Assembly (NCBI GenBank): GCA_016184105.1
Contig: JACPDI010000020.1
Location: 1-40,406, forward strand
Length of the DNA stretch: 40,406 bases
From: Acidobacteriota bacterium
Lineage (GTDB): Bacteria; Acidobacteriota; Vicinamibacteria; Vicinamibacterales; 2-12-FULL-66-21
Direction of reading: 5' to 3'
Shown here: positions 15,869 to 23,738 of the stretch, one piece after another
Numbering within the stretch: the first letter of the stretch is position 1
How the letters are laid out: each line of letters opens with the position of its first letter
Made by a program: the position numbers and the translations under genes
The notes under the pieces: model-generated
Databases searched by the model: none
Seen by the model: only the letters and a program-made list of their open reading frames with translations
What the model was told of the DNA's origin: nothing

Positions 15869-16786
15869 ATGAAGCACTACCACGACATCGCCGGCGACGG
15901 AGGATCCAGAATCCTCGAGCAGGTCGCCGAGCAGCGCGACCGCATCACCGACGGGCTCGCCGGGGTGCGCCATCTCGTCGCCGTCGGCTCGGGCAAGGGG
16001 GGAGTCGGCAAGAGCACCCTGACGCGGCACCTTGCGGGCGCCCTGCGCGCCCGTGGGCTTCGGATTGCGATCCTGGACGCGGACTTCAACGGCCCCTCGC
16101 AGGCGCGCATGGCAGGGATCCAGGGGGCCTTGTTCGTTCCCGGCAGCGACAAGGTCCCGCTCCCGCGGACCAGGGACGGGATCGCGGTCTTCTCGATGGG
16201 GTCGCTGATCCCGGAGTCGGAGGCGCTCGAGTTCGAGAGCGCGGCGCGCGGAGAGTCCCATACGTGGCGCGCCACGAAGGAGTTCGCGCTCCTCGGCGAG
16301 ATCCTCGGTGCCTTCGAATGGGGCGCGCTCGATCTACTGCTTTTCGATCTGCCGCCCGGAGCCGAGCGGACCGTCCAGTACGCTGATTTTCTCGGGCCGC
16401 GGACCTCGTTCCTGCTCGTCACGATCCCCTCCGAGGTGGCGCGGGGCGTAGTCGCGCGCTCGGTGGCGGCGCTGTCGAAGAGACCCAATCGGCTCCTCGG
16501 GTACGTCGAGAACATGAGCGGCTACTACTGCCGCGACTGCGACGCCATCAAGCCGCTCTTTGCGCCATCCTCAGGCCGGGGGGCTTCGCCCCGCCGCCCC
16601 CCCCTGCGCGCTCTTGGCGCGCCCGAGCCCTCAGATCTCGGAATCCCGTGCCTGGGGACCGTTCCGTTCGATCCGGAGCTTGCGCGGCACTGCGACGAGG
16701 GAACGCCACCCGGGGCACTCGACGAAACGCCCGTGGGTCGGGCGCTGGACGAGATCGCGCAGCGCCTTCTGGAGTCTGTCCAATGA
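15869..16786 (+). CDS. mrp: Mrp/NBP35-type P-loop ATPase (Fe-S carrier family)
   Basis: A 305-residue protein with the deviant Walker A GSGKGGVGKST (about 44-54), LDADFNGPS (switch I region), LLLFDLPPGAERT (Walker B-like), and the Mrp signature ENMSGYYCRDC, whose CxxC is used in Mrp/NBP35 dimers to hold a [4Fe-4S] cluster. BchL and NifH belong to the same broad ATPase class. The ATG at 15869 was chosen because homology begins near it; there is no Shine-Dalgarno, only a repeat hairpin ending 7 nt upstream. An extra stretch of about 20 residues (SSGRGASPRRPPLRALG) before DLGIPCLGTVPFD is encoded by a fragment of the dispersed repeat. The stop overlaps the next start (ATGA). It probably loads an Fe-S cluster onto the neighbouring radical SAM or zinc-ribbon protein; inferred. 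Confidence 0.87.
   Translation: MKHYHDIAGDGGSRILEQVAEQRDRITDGLAGVRHLVAVGSGKGGVGKSTLTRHLAGALRARGLRIAILDADFNGPSQARMAGIQGALFVPGSDKVPLPRTRDGIAVFSMGSLIPESEALEFESAARGESHTWRATKEFALLGEILGAFEWGALDLLLFDLPPGAERTVQYADFLGPRTSFLLVTIPSEVARGVVARSVAALSKRPNRLLGYVENMSGYYCRDCDAIKPLFAPSSGRGASPRRPPLRALGAPEPSDLGIPCLGTVPFDPELARHCDEGTPPGALDETPVGRALDEIAQRLLESVQ
16576..16610 (-). repeat. Fragment of the dispersed repeat inside mrp
   Basis: The complement reads GGCGGGGCGAAGCCCCCCGG, the 3' end of the ~95-bp element, preceded by GCGCAGGGGGG. It is in the opposite orientation to mrp and is read in frame as an Arg/Pro-rich insert between two conserved Mrp blocks. Confidence 0.7.
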
Positions 16787-17250
16787 AATTCCTTTGCATC
16801 CCGTGCGACACGCCGATGACGCTCCAAACCGTCGGCCCGCCCGAGGGCGGCTCGCTCTCGGTCGTCTACTCGTGCCCCGAGTGCGGCTACGAGATGGCGA
16901 TGCTGACCAATCCATTCGAGACACAGCTCGTCCAGTCGCTCGGCGTGCGGATCGGCCCCTCGACAATGCTCGGGGCGGGCCCCTCGACCGAAGAGCGCGA
17001 GCTCACGTCGGGCGCCAAATGCCCGTTCCCCGCGATGATGCCGGCGACCGGCACCGAGGCGCGACACGTCCGGACCGAAGAGCCGATCCCGATCCGGTGG
17101 ACCTCCGCCGCCGAAGCGCGGCTCGCGAACATTCCCGCGTTCGTCCGCCCCATGGCGAAGATCGGCATCGAGAAATTCGCCCGGGAGAGGGGGGCAGAGG
17201 AAGTGGACGAGAAGATCCTCGACGCGGCGCGCGAGTTCTTCGGCATGTAA
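16783..17250 (+). CDS. Zinc-ribbon protein with C-terminal PCP_red domain
   Basis: A 155-residue protein with N-terminal CIPCDTPM and CPECGYEM cysteine pairs (about residues 5-8 and 32-35) forming a likely zinc ribbon or Fe-S site, and a C-terminal PCP_red-like helix bundle from about residue 104 (IRWTSAAEARLANIPAFVRP). The ATG overlaps the mrp stop by ATGA, so the two proteins are made together. The same RIPAFVR-type motif ends the radical SAM protein that follows. Small PCP_red proteins are known outside phototrophs but uncharacterised as far as I know. A cluster-accepting or scaffold role with Mrp is a hypothesis. Confidence 0.84.
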   Translation: MKFLCIPCDTPMTLQTVGPPEGGSLSVVYSCPECGYEMAMLTNPFETQLVQSLGVRIGPSTMLGAGPSTEERELTSGAKCPFPAMMPATGTEARHVRTEEPIPIRWTSAAEARLANIPAFVRPMAKIGIEKFARERGAEEVDEKILDAAREFFGM

Positions 17251-17266
17251 TTCGATCGAGACGAAC

Positions 17267-18688
17267 ATGCCGCTTGTCAACGCCAGCGCGTTCCACCGGC
17301 CCTACGTCATCTCCTGGAACCTGACGTACCGCTGCAACCTCGCCTGCGAGCACTGCTACCTCGACGCCGGCGGCACGCTTCTCTCACCCCAACGCGCAAC
17401 AGACGCGCGCCGGGGGCCCCGGCTGGTCGGCACGGAGAACTTCGCCGATCGGAGCGAGCTTGGCACCGAGGAGTGCTTCAAGGTGATCGACGAAATCGCC
17501 GCCTTCGCGCCCGAGTGCCTGACGATCCTGACGGGCGGCGAGCCGCTCCTGCGGCGCGACATCCTCGAGATCGTCCATCGCGCGGCGGAGCGTGAACTCT
17601 GGGTCGTTGTCGGCACCAACGGCGTGCGCATCACGGAGAACCTGGCGCGGCGCCTGGCGGAGGCCGGAGCACGCGGCCTGTCCCTTTCCCTCGATGCGCT
17701 CGACCCCGATCGTCACGACCGCTTCAGGAAGGTGCGTGGCGCCTGGCGAAACACGGTCGGGGGAGCGGAGATCCTCAACCGGACCGGGCTCCCCTTCATC
17801 GTGCAGACGACCGCGGGCTCGCACAATCTCGGCGAGCTCGAAGCGATCGCCGACTTCGCGCACGAACGCCTCGCGGCGAAGGTCTGGAACCTCTACTTCC
17901 TGGTGCCGACGGGACGCGGGCAGTTCGTGTCGGACATGACCCCGGCGCAGTACGACGAGGTTCTCGCCTCTCTCTACCGGATCCAGCGGAAGTACGACCG
18001 CCGGATGCTCGTGAACGCGAAGTGCGCTCCGCACTACATCAAGACCGTTCTGGAAAATGCCGAGACCGATCCGATCCCGGCGGCTGCTGAATCGTGGCCC
18101 GACTTGTCCCGCATCAGGATCTACTCCGGAGGGGCGGGCGGGTGCCCGGCCGGGACGCACTACATGGGAATCCGGCCGAACGGGGATGTCACCCCTTGCC
18201 CATATCTCCCGGTCTTCGCGGGCTCCCTGCGCAGCGCAAGTCTCGCGGACCTCTGGACCTCGTCGGGACTGTTCACCGGCATTCGGCGCCGCACCTCGCT
18301 CGGCGGGCGATGCGGGGAATGCGAGATGAACGCCCACTGCGGGGGCTGCCGCGCGCGGGCCTACGGGATGACCGGCGATCTGATGGCCGAAGATCCTCTC
18401 TGCACCCACACCCCCGGCAGGTTCGCCGGCTCGCCTCTTCTCGTCCTCCGCGACCCTGCCGCCGCCTCCGGGGCGCCCCCTGCCATCTATTACGGCGCCG
18501 AGTCGCCGGCAACGATCGCGTGGGACGATGCGGCCGCCGCGCGCATGAAGAGGATTCCCGCGTTCGTCCGGGGGATGGTCGTCCGGGCCGTCGAGGAGTC
18601 CTGCCGCAGGAACGGCCTCGACCGCGTCACCGTTGAAGAGCTCGAGCGGATCCGAGCGCGGATGCCCACCCCAAAACTTTTCGGCTAG
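17267..18688 (+). CDS. Radical SAM/SPASM protein with C-terminal PCP_red domain, NirJ/AhbC-like
   Basis: A 473-residue protein. The radical SAM cluster motif CNLACEHC is at residues 23-30, preceded by YVISWNLTYR as in NirJ and AhbC heme enzymes. GGEPLL follows near residue 90. A SPASM-like region with CPAGTHYMGIRPNGDVTPC and CGECEMNAHCGGC could hold an auxiliary [4Fe-4S] cluster. From about 417 a PCP_red domain (IAWDDAAAARMKRIPAFVR) is fused. Relatives modify heme side chains (heme d1, siroheme-dependent heme) or peptides. Between the cluster motif and the next conserved block there is an extra ~28-residue stretch (residues 35-62). It lies 16 bp after the zinc-ribbon gene in the same unit. 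Which tetrapyrrole or peptide it acts on cannot be told here. Confidence 0.87.
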   Translation: MPLVNASAFHRPYVISWNLTYRCNLACEHCYLDAGGTLLSPQRATDARRGPRLVGTENFADRSELGTEECFKVIDEIAAFAPECLTILTGGEPLLRRDILEIVHRAAERELWVVVGTNGVRITENLARRLAEAGARGLSLSLDALDPDRHDRFRKVRGAWRNTVGGAEILNRTGLPFIVQTTAGSHNLGELEAIADFAHERLAAKVWNLYFLVPTGRGQFVSDMTPAQYDEVLASLYRIQRKYDRRMLVNAKCAPHYIKTVLENAETDPIPAAAESWPDLSRIRIYSGGAGGCPAGTHYMGIRPNGDVTPCPYLPVFAGSLRSASLADLWTSSGLFTGIRRRTSLGGRCGECEMNAHCGGCRARAYGMTGDLMAEDPLCTHTPGRFAGSPLLVLRDPAAASGAPPAIYYGAESPATIAWDDAAAARMKRIPAFVRGMVVRAVEESCRRNGLDRVTVEELERIRARMPTPKLFG

Positions 18689-18773
18689 GCGCGCGGCTTA
18701 TCCATTCCGGCGGAGTCTCTCGAACGAGTGACGGCAGGCCTCAAAGGCTCGCGCCACAGGTCGAGCGGCGGCC

Positions 18774-19583
18774 CTACCGCCAGATGGCGTCCGCTTCGCC
18801 CTGCTCCTTGAGCTTCGCCCCTTCGGCCTCCATCCACTGCCGGAACTCTTCGGCGCTCTGGACGGTGACGAAGCCCCGCATCCGGTAATGGCCCAGACCG
18901 CAGAGCTGCGCGCAGGCGATCTCGTACTGGAACTCGGGATTCCCCGTTCGAGTCCGCATCTCTGCGGTCGTGACGTCGGGGACGAACCAGACGGGGATCG
19001 TGAAGCCGGGGATGGCGTCCTGCTTCACGCGAAACTCGGGCACGTTGAAGCTGTGGATGACGTCCTTGCTCCTGAGCTTCACGATGATCGGCTTGTTCGC
19101 GGGCAGATAGAGCTGATTGAGCGTCGTGATGTCGTCTCTCGCGGCAGGATCGGAGCGATCGAGTCCAAGGGGGTTCGACTGGAGGTCCATCAGCTTGATG
19201 TCCGCGCGGCCGAATACCCCGTCAGGGCCGGCATAGTGGACGTTCCAGGCGAACTGCTCGGCGGTGACCTGAACGACGAGCGCTTCGCTCTCCGGGGGAA
19301 TGCGATCGACCCTCGCCGCCCAGATCGGAATCGAGAATCCGAACAGGAGAATCCCTTCGACGAGGGCCACGCCGATCTCGAGATAGTTCGATTTGTGCGA
19401 CTTGACCCCCGTGTAGTTCGCCACCGGATGCCGCGATCGGCGGAAGCGGACCAGGGTGTAGGTGAAGAACCCTCCCCACCCGACGAACAGGATGAGCATG
19501 AACAGGTGCGTCCAGCCCATGAGGCCGTCGATTTGCCCGCCGTGAGCCGAGGCGAGCGCCGGGAGCCCGAGCCACTGAGTCAT
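18774..19583 (-). CDS. coxB: Cytochrome c oxidase subunit II (CuA)
   Basis: A 269-residue protein with two membrane helices (about 30-50 and 72-92) and a periplasmic cupredoxin domain. The CuA site is complete: Cys224, Cys228, His232 and Met235 in CAQLCGLGHYRM, with an earlier His in HSFNVPEF. It receives electrons from cytochrome c or a cupredoxin for the aa3 oxidase. The ATG at 19583 overlaps the stop of the preceding small gene (ATGA). It is the last gene of the minus-strand operon, unusual since coxB normally precedes coxA. No C-terminal cytochrome c domain is fused. Confidence 0.94.
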   Translation of the reverse strand: MTQWLGLPALASAHGGQIDGLMGWTHLFMLILFVGWGGFFTYTLVRFRRSRHPVANYTGVKSHKSNYLEIGVALVEGILLFGFSIPIWAARVDRIPPESEALVVQVTAEQFAWNVHYAGPDGVFGRADIKLMDLQSNPLGLDRSDPAARDDITTLNQLYLPANKPIIVKLRSKDVIHSFNVPEFRVKQDAIPGFTIPVWFVPDVTTAEMRTRTGNPEFQYEIACAQLCGLGHYRMRGFVTVQSAEEFRQWMEAEGAKLKEQGEADAIWR

Positions 19584-19975
19584 GATGTTCTCGACGCGTT
19601 CTGGAGCTCCGACCATTCGGAGTCGGGCTCGACTTCGGCGATGCGCTTCGCGCGCTTGCGGAGATAGAGGAAGAAGCCCACGAATCCGCCCTGCACCGCC
19701 AGCGTGAGGGCCAGCATCACGACGATACCGAGCTTCGTCCCGTCGATCATCGAGGTTTCCTCCGCCCCGAAGCACATCGGACAGGCGAGGACGCGCGAGC
19801 TGCCGCCGATCATCACGGCCGCCGCCGTCGTGCAGGCCCGTGTCGTTCTTGTCCGCGGGGCTTCGCCCCGCCGGCCCCCCCTACACGCTCGCTCGCGGGG
19901 CCCATTCGCCCCGCTCCGCTCGCGTGGCTCACTCGCTGCGCTCGTTCGCGTCTGACGCCGCGTTCCCGCTTTCAT
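19580..19975 (-). CDS. Small membrane protein of the cox operon, with repeat-encoded N-terminal insert
   Basis: A 131-residue reading frame starting at an ATG that overlaps the preceding stop (ATGA). Residues 9-40 (SAASEPRERSGANGPRERA and on) are encoded by the ~95-bp dispersed repeat. After it comes a hydrophobic leader-like stretch, CPMCFGAEET, one membrane helix (LGIVVMLALTLAVQGGFVGFFLYL) and a basic tail. An alternative start at 19813 would skip the repeat and give 77 residues. Small proteins with a CPxCFG motif next to coxB occur in other bacteria, but I know of no assigned function. The CxxC could bind metal or heme during oxidase assembly; this is speculative. Confidence 0.65.
   Translation of the reverse strand: MKAGTRRQTRTSAASEPRERSGANGPRERACRGGRRGEAPRTRTTRACTTAAAVMIGGSSRVLACPMCFGAEETSMIDGTKLGIVVMLALTLAVQGGFVGFFLYLRKRAKRIAEVEPDSEWSELQNASRTS
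19852..19951 (-). repeat. ~95-bp dispersed repeat, copy 3
   Basis: Read on the minus strand it is nearly identical to the copy at 15770-15862: GAGCGCAGCGAGTGAGCCAC, GAGCGGAGCGGGGC, GAGCGAGCGTGTAG and the hairpin GGCGGGGCGAAGCCCC. It lies within the N-terminal coding part of a small cox-operon gene, in the direction of transcription. Confidence 0.88.
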
Positions 19976-20172
19976 CTGAGCGTCCTCGTCTTGCGCAGGA
20001 ACCACGAGTCGTAGACGACCAGGCCGAACGACACGGCGAACGCCGTGACGGCCGCGAGCAGGCTTGCGATCCCGTCCTCCCGCCCGTACAGGGCCAGGCA
20101 CCAGACGCCGAACAGCACGGCGAGGGCCGCGGAGAGGAGGATCAGCAGCGCATGGAACCACCTGAGGTTCAT
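19972..20172 (-). CDS. 66-residue two-helix membrane protein of the cox operon
   Basis: A short protein with two strong hydrophobic helices (about 8-28 and 36-58) and a basic C-terminus ending RKTRTLR. Its ATG overlaps the coxD stop and its stop overlaps the next start (both ATGA), which is good evidence that it is translated. I recognise no family. It may be a small accessory or assembly subunit of the oxidase. Confidence 0.75.
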   Translation of the reverse strand: MNLRWFHALLILLSAALAVLFGVWCLALYGREDGIASLLAAVTAFAVSFGLVVYDSWFLRKTRTLR

Positions 20173-20498
20173 TCGTGAATCCAGTAGCCGCTGCTGTGCG
20201 TGACGGCGGGAAGGGCCAGCAGCGCGGCGAAGAACACCGCGGTCAGCACGAGGACCGCGTAGATCAGCTTCTTCTCGGAGATCAGGTGCATGAAGTAGCA
20301 CGCGACAAGCGATCCCTTGACGGTCGCGACGAGCAGCGCCACGGTCACGGCAATCGGCACGGGAAGGTGGAGGTATGAGACCGCCACCGTGATGATGGTC
20401 AGGGCCATGAGCGCGACGAAGACGGTGATGTAGACCCTGACGTGCCTGTCGATCTCCGCTGCGTGATCGCCCGCCATGGCTGCGTGGTCGCTCGTCAT
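20169..20498 (-). CDS. coxD: Cytochrome c oxidase subunit IV family protein
   Basis: A 109-residue protein with three membrane helices and the KGSLVACYFMHLISEKKLIY segment characteristic of prokaryotic cytochrome oxidase subunit IV (CtaF/CoxD-like). The subunit stabilises the oxidase; it carries no cofactor. It lies 9 bp after coxC and overlaps the next gene. Confidence 0.9.
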   Translation of the reverse strand: MTSDHAAMAGDHAAEIDRHVRVYITVFVALMALTIITVAVSYLHLPVPIAVTVALLVATVKGSLVACYFMHLISEKKLIYAVLVLTAVFFAALLALPAVTHSSGYWIHE

Positions 20499-20507
20499 TG
20501 CCGCCGC

Positions 20508-21098
20508 CTACAGAAGATACAGAGTGGGGAAGAGAAAGATCCAGACCAGATCCACGAAATGCCAGAAGAGGCCCGAGTTCTCGACCCGGTTGGTGAGCCA
20601 CACCGGATTCGTCTTCCAGAGCTTCGCGCCGGGGCCCCACAGATAGGCGTTCACCACCATCCCGCCGAACACGTGGAGCATGTGCAGGCCGGTCAGGGTG
20701 AAGTAGATGGCCAGGAAGTTGCTGGTGCCGGGATACAACCCGTCGTGGAACTTGTGGCTGTATTCGAAATACTTGACGACGAGGAAGACGAACCCGAGCA
20801 GGATCGTCGCCCCCATGTATATCCGATACGTTCCGAAGCGGGCGCGCATCAGCGACGCCCAGGCCATGACCATCGTGACGGAGGACGAAATCAGGACGAT
20901 CGTGTTGAACGTGGCCAGCGGGACGTTCAGAATCGTGTCTCCCCGCGGCCAGCTCGGCGCCCCCGATCGGATCAGGATGTAGCTCGCGAAGAGGGCTCCG
21001 AACAGCATGACCTCCGACGCGAGGAACAGCCAGATGGCGATCTTGCCGTTCGTCAGACCCGTGTCGCGGCGAACCTCCACGGTGTAGGGGATCTCCAT
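20508..21098 (-). CDS. coxC: Cytochrome c oxidase subunit III
   Basis: A 196-residue protein of the short five-helix subunit III type. It has LFLASEVMLFGALFASY in helix 1 and ends in ENSGLFWHFVDLVWIFLFP, the most conserved part of the family. The ATG at 21098 overlaps the coxA stop (TAATG), so translation is coupled. It supports stability and proton uptake of the aa3 oxidase. Confidence 0.95.
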   Translation of the reverse strand: MEIPYTVEVRRDTGLTNGKIAIWLFLASEVMLFGALFASYILIRSGAPSWPRGDTILNVPLATFNTIVLISSSVTMVMAWASLMRARFGTYRIYMGATILLGFVFLVVKYFEYSHKFHDGLYPGTSNFLAIYFTLTGLHMLHVFGGMVVNAYLWGPGAKLWKTNPVWLTNRVENSGLFWHFVDLVWIFLFPTLYLL

Positions 21099-22861
21099 TA
21101 CGCCTCGTGCTGCGGCGTGAAGTCCCTCGCCGCGCCGGGAACGCTGTACTCGTAGGGCTCCCGGTACGCCTCCGGGGCCACGCGGAAATTGCCGTGCGGG
21201 GGAGGCGAGGGAGCCGCCCACTCGATCGTCGTCGCCTGCCACGGGTTCTCCCCGGCCTGCGCCCCCTTCCGGATGCTCCAGAAGAAATTGAAGATGAAGG
21301 GAATCTGGAAGATCGCGAGGATCCACGCGCCCCAGGAGGAGACCACGTTCAGGTGGAGGACCGGCTGCGCGAAGGCGTAGGTGGCCCCACCGTCGAACAG
21401 GCGCCGCGAGACGCCGGCCAGCCCCATGAGGAACATCGGCATGAAGATGACGTTCATGCAGACGAGCGAGCCGAAGAAGTGGATCTTGCCGAGCGTCTCG
21501 TTCATCATCCGCCCGGTGGCCTTCGGAAACCAGTAGTAGATCCCCGCGAACAGGCCGAAGATCGTGCCCGGCGCGACGACGTAGTGGAAGTGGCCGATGA
21601 CGTAGTTCGTGTCGTGCAGCGGGATGTCCGTGACGTTCAGCCCGAGCGGAAGCCCCGTCAGCCCTCCGATGCCGAACATCGGGAGGAAGCCCAGCGCGAA
21701 GAGCATGGGGGTGTTGAAGCGAATCGACCCGCCCCAGAGCGAGATGATCAGGGCCGTGAGGATCACGACCGACGGGATCGAGATGATCATCGTCGTCGTC
21801 TGGAAGAACGCCGCCATCGCGGTCCCCATGCCGGTCATGAACATGTGGTGCGCCCAGACGATGAACGACATGAAGCCGAGGAAGATGACCGAGTAGACCA
21901 TCGCGCGGTAGCCCCACAGCGGCTTGCGCGTGTTGTTCGCGATGATCTCGGCCACGATGCCCATGGCGGGCAGGATCAGGACGTAGACCTCCGGGTGCGC
22001 CAGGAACCAGAACAGGTGCTGCCAGAGGAGCGGGTTGCCGCCCCCGGCCACGGTGAGGGCCTGGCCGCTGACCACGAGGCCGCTCGGCAGGAAGAAGCTC
22101 GTGCCGGCCACACGGTCCATCAGCTGCATGACCGCCGCGGCCTCGAGCGGCGGAAATGCCAGCAGAAGGAGGAACGACGTGACGAGCTGGGCCCACACGA
22201 AGAAGGGGAACCGCAGGAACGTGAGCCCCTTGGCGCGGAGCTGGATCGTGGTCGTGATGAAGTTGATCGCGCCAAGCAGCGACGAGGTGATCAGGAAGAC
22301 CATCCCGATGAGCCACCACGTCTGGCCCGTGCCCGCCAGGTTGGCGAGGGGCGAGTAGGAGGTCCATCCGGATTGCGCGGCTCCCCCGGGGACGAGAAAG
22401 CTGGCCAGCATCGTCACGCCGCCGAGGAAGAAGAACCAGTAGCTCGCCATGTTCAGCCTCGGGAACGCCATGTCCGGGGCTCCAATCTGGAGCGGCAGGA
22501 CGAAGTTCCCGAATCCTCCGACGGCGAGCGGCACCACCCCGAGGAACACCATGATGGTGCCGTGCATCGCCCCCAGCTCGTTGTAGAACTCGGGGAGCAT
22601 CGTCCCGCCCGGCATGCGCGCATCGCCGAGGAGCCCGCCGAGCAGCGGCAGCGCGGCGCCCGGGTACGCGAGCTGCCAGCGCAGGAGCATCATCAGCGAG
22701 AAGCCAAAGAGGAGGAACAGCAGGCCGGTGACGGCGTACTGGATGCCGATCACCTTGTGATCGGTGGAGAAGACGTACTTGCGCCAGAAGCCGGGCTCCT
22801 CGTGATGGGCCTCGTGCGCAACGTGCGGCGTGGGTGCGGCGACGCCTGCCGGCTCACTCAT
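21098..22861 (-). CDS. coxA: Cytochrome c oxidase subunit I, heme-copper oxidase (A-type)
   Basis: A 587-residue subunit I with twelve or more helices. Expected ligands are present: His in LGAMHGTIMVF (low-spin heme), HPEVYVLILP with the cross-linked His-Tyr of CuB, WAHHMF (CuB histidines) and GHFHYVVAPG (heme a and a3 ligands). Together with subunits II, III and IV this is a complete cytochrome c oxidase that reduces O2 and pumps protons. The start at 22861 has GGAGAG upstream. It follows the cupredoxin-like gene by 19 bp. Confidence 0.97.
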   Translation of the reverse strand: MSEPAGVAAPTPHVAHEAHHEEPGFWRKYVFSTDHKVIGIQYAVTGLLFLLFGFSLMMLLRWQLAYPGAALPLLGGLLGDARMPGGTMLPEFYNELGAMHGTIMVFLGVVPLAVGGFGNFVLPLQIGAPDMAFPRLNMASYWFFFLGGVTMLASFLVPGGAAQSGWTSYSPLANLAGTGQTWWLIGMVFLITSSLLGAINFITTTIQLRAKGLTFLRFPFFVWAQLVTSFLLLLAFPPLEAAAVMQLMDRVAGTSFFLPSGLVVSGQALTVAGGGNPLLWQHLFWFLAHPEVYVLILPAMGIVAEIIANNTRKPLWGYRAMVYSVIFLGFMSFIVWAHHMFMTGMGTAMAAFFQTTTMIISIPSVVILTALIISLWGGSIRFNTPMLFALGFLPMFGIGGLTGLPLGLNVTDIPLHDTNYVIGHFHYVVAPGTIFGLFAGIYYWFPKATGRMMNETLGKIHFFGSLVCMNVIFMPMFLMGLAGVSRRLFDGGATYAFAQPVLHLNVVSSWGAWILAIFQIPFIFNFFWSIRKGAQAGENPWQATTIEWAAPSPPPHGNFRVAPEAYREPYEYSVPGAARDFTPQHEA

Positions 22862-22880
22862 GGGGCTTCTCTCCGGACCG

Positions 22881-23624
22881 CTACTTCGCGGCGGGCGTGG
22901 CGAATTTGAAGTTCTGGGTCTTCGTGTCGTTGGCGCCAACCGTGACCGAGGCCGTCTGCGTCCCCAGCTTCTCGTGCCAGGCGGTGATCTCATAGGTGCC
23001 CGGGTCGAGGCCGGAGATCGTAAACTTCCCGTCCGTGCGCGTCACCGAGAAGAACGGATGGGTGAAGACGCCGACGTACGCGCTCATCCAGGGGTGCACG
23101 TCGCACTTGATCAGGAAGAGCGCCTCCGGCTTGTCGAACGTGGCGCTCGCCTCCTTGACCGTCGGCGGCATCGCCCGGTTGAAGGCCTTGTTGATCCTGG
23201 GAAGCGCGTGGACGTTGTGGAGGATGCCGTCGGAGTTGAAGATCCTGTAGGCCTGGCCGACCATGATCCCCATCACGTGCGGCACGTACACACAGCCTTT
23301 CTGATCGAGAGTCACGGGAGTCTTGGGAGCGGGCCAGGTCTTCCCTGCCGGGAGCCCCTTCGAGACCCAGACCATGATGTTCCCCATCGTGTTGCCGCTG
23401 CCGAGCACCAGCATCTCGTTCGCCACGGGCCCCGAATGCTTCTTGGCGCACGCGGGGTCGGCGTCCATGGCGAGCGGCCTGAGGGTGGGGGCTTTGCCCG
23501 CGAAGGTGACGGTTCCGGCGATGGATGATGCGGCGAGAGCCACTCCAGGCCACACCGCCGCTGTTACCAGCCCAGCCGCCAGGCACACCCGTGCCGTCCT
23601 GCGCACACTCCTTGGGTTCGTCAT
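22881..23624 (-). CDS. Secreted cupredoxin-like protein with carboxypeptidase-regulatory-like domain
   Basis: A 247-residue protein with a Sec signal peptide (residues 1-32, VWPGVALAA). The central part has HNVHALPRIN and later KCDVHPWM, whose C-x2-H-x2-M spacing is that of a type 1 copper site; YVGVFTHPFF follows. The C-terminal ~70 residues (DGKFTISGLDPGTYEITAWHEKLG) form a CnaB/carboxypeptidase-regulatory-like beta domain. Proteins of this layout are often labelled methylamine utilisation or blue copper proteins. Lying between actF and coxA, it may carry electrons from ACIII to the CuA site; that is inferred. The ATG at 23624 has GAGG upstream. A GTG 12 bases earlier is less likely. Confidence 0.75.
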   Translation of the reverse strand: MTNPRSVRRTARVCLAAGLVTAAVWPGVALAASSIAGTVTFAGKAPTLRPLAMDADPACAKKHSGPVANEMLVLGSGNTMGNIMVWVSKGLPAGKTWPAPKTPVTLDQKGCVYVPHVMGIMVGQAYRIFNSDGILHNVHALPRINKAFNRAMPPTVKEASATFDKPEALFLIKCDVHPWMSAYVGVFTHPFFSVTRTDGKFTISGLDPGTYEITAWHEKLGTQTASVTVGANDTKTQNFKFATPAAK

Positions 23625-23738
23625 CGGAAACCTCACTCCTCCGTCATCGTCCCGGGCGGCTGCATTCCGCCCATGCGGGAATTGGGCCGAGACTCTACAC
23701 CCGACGCGGGGATCCGGGCAACCCGCCTTCGCGCGGCC

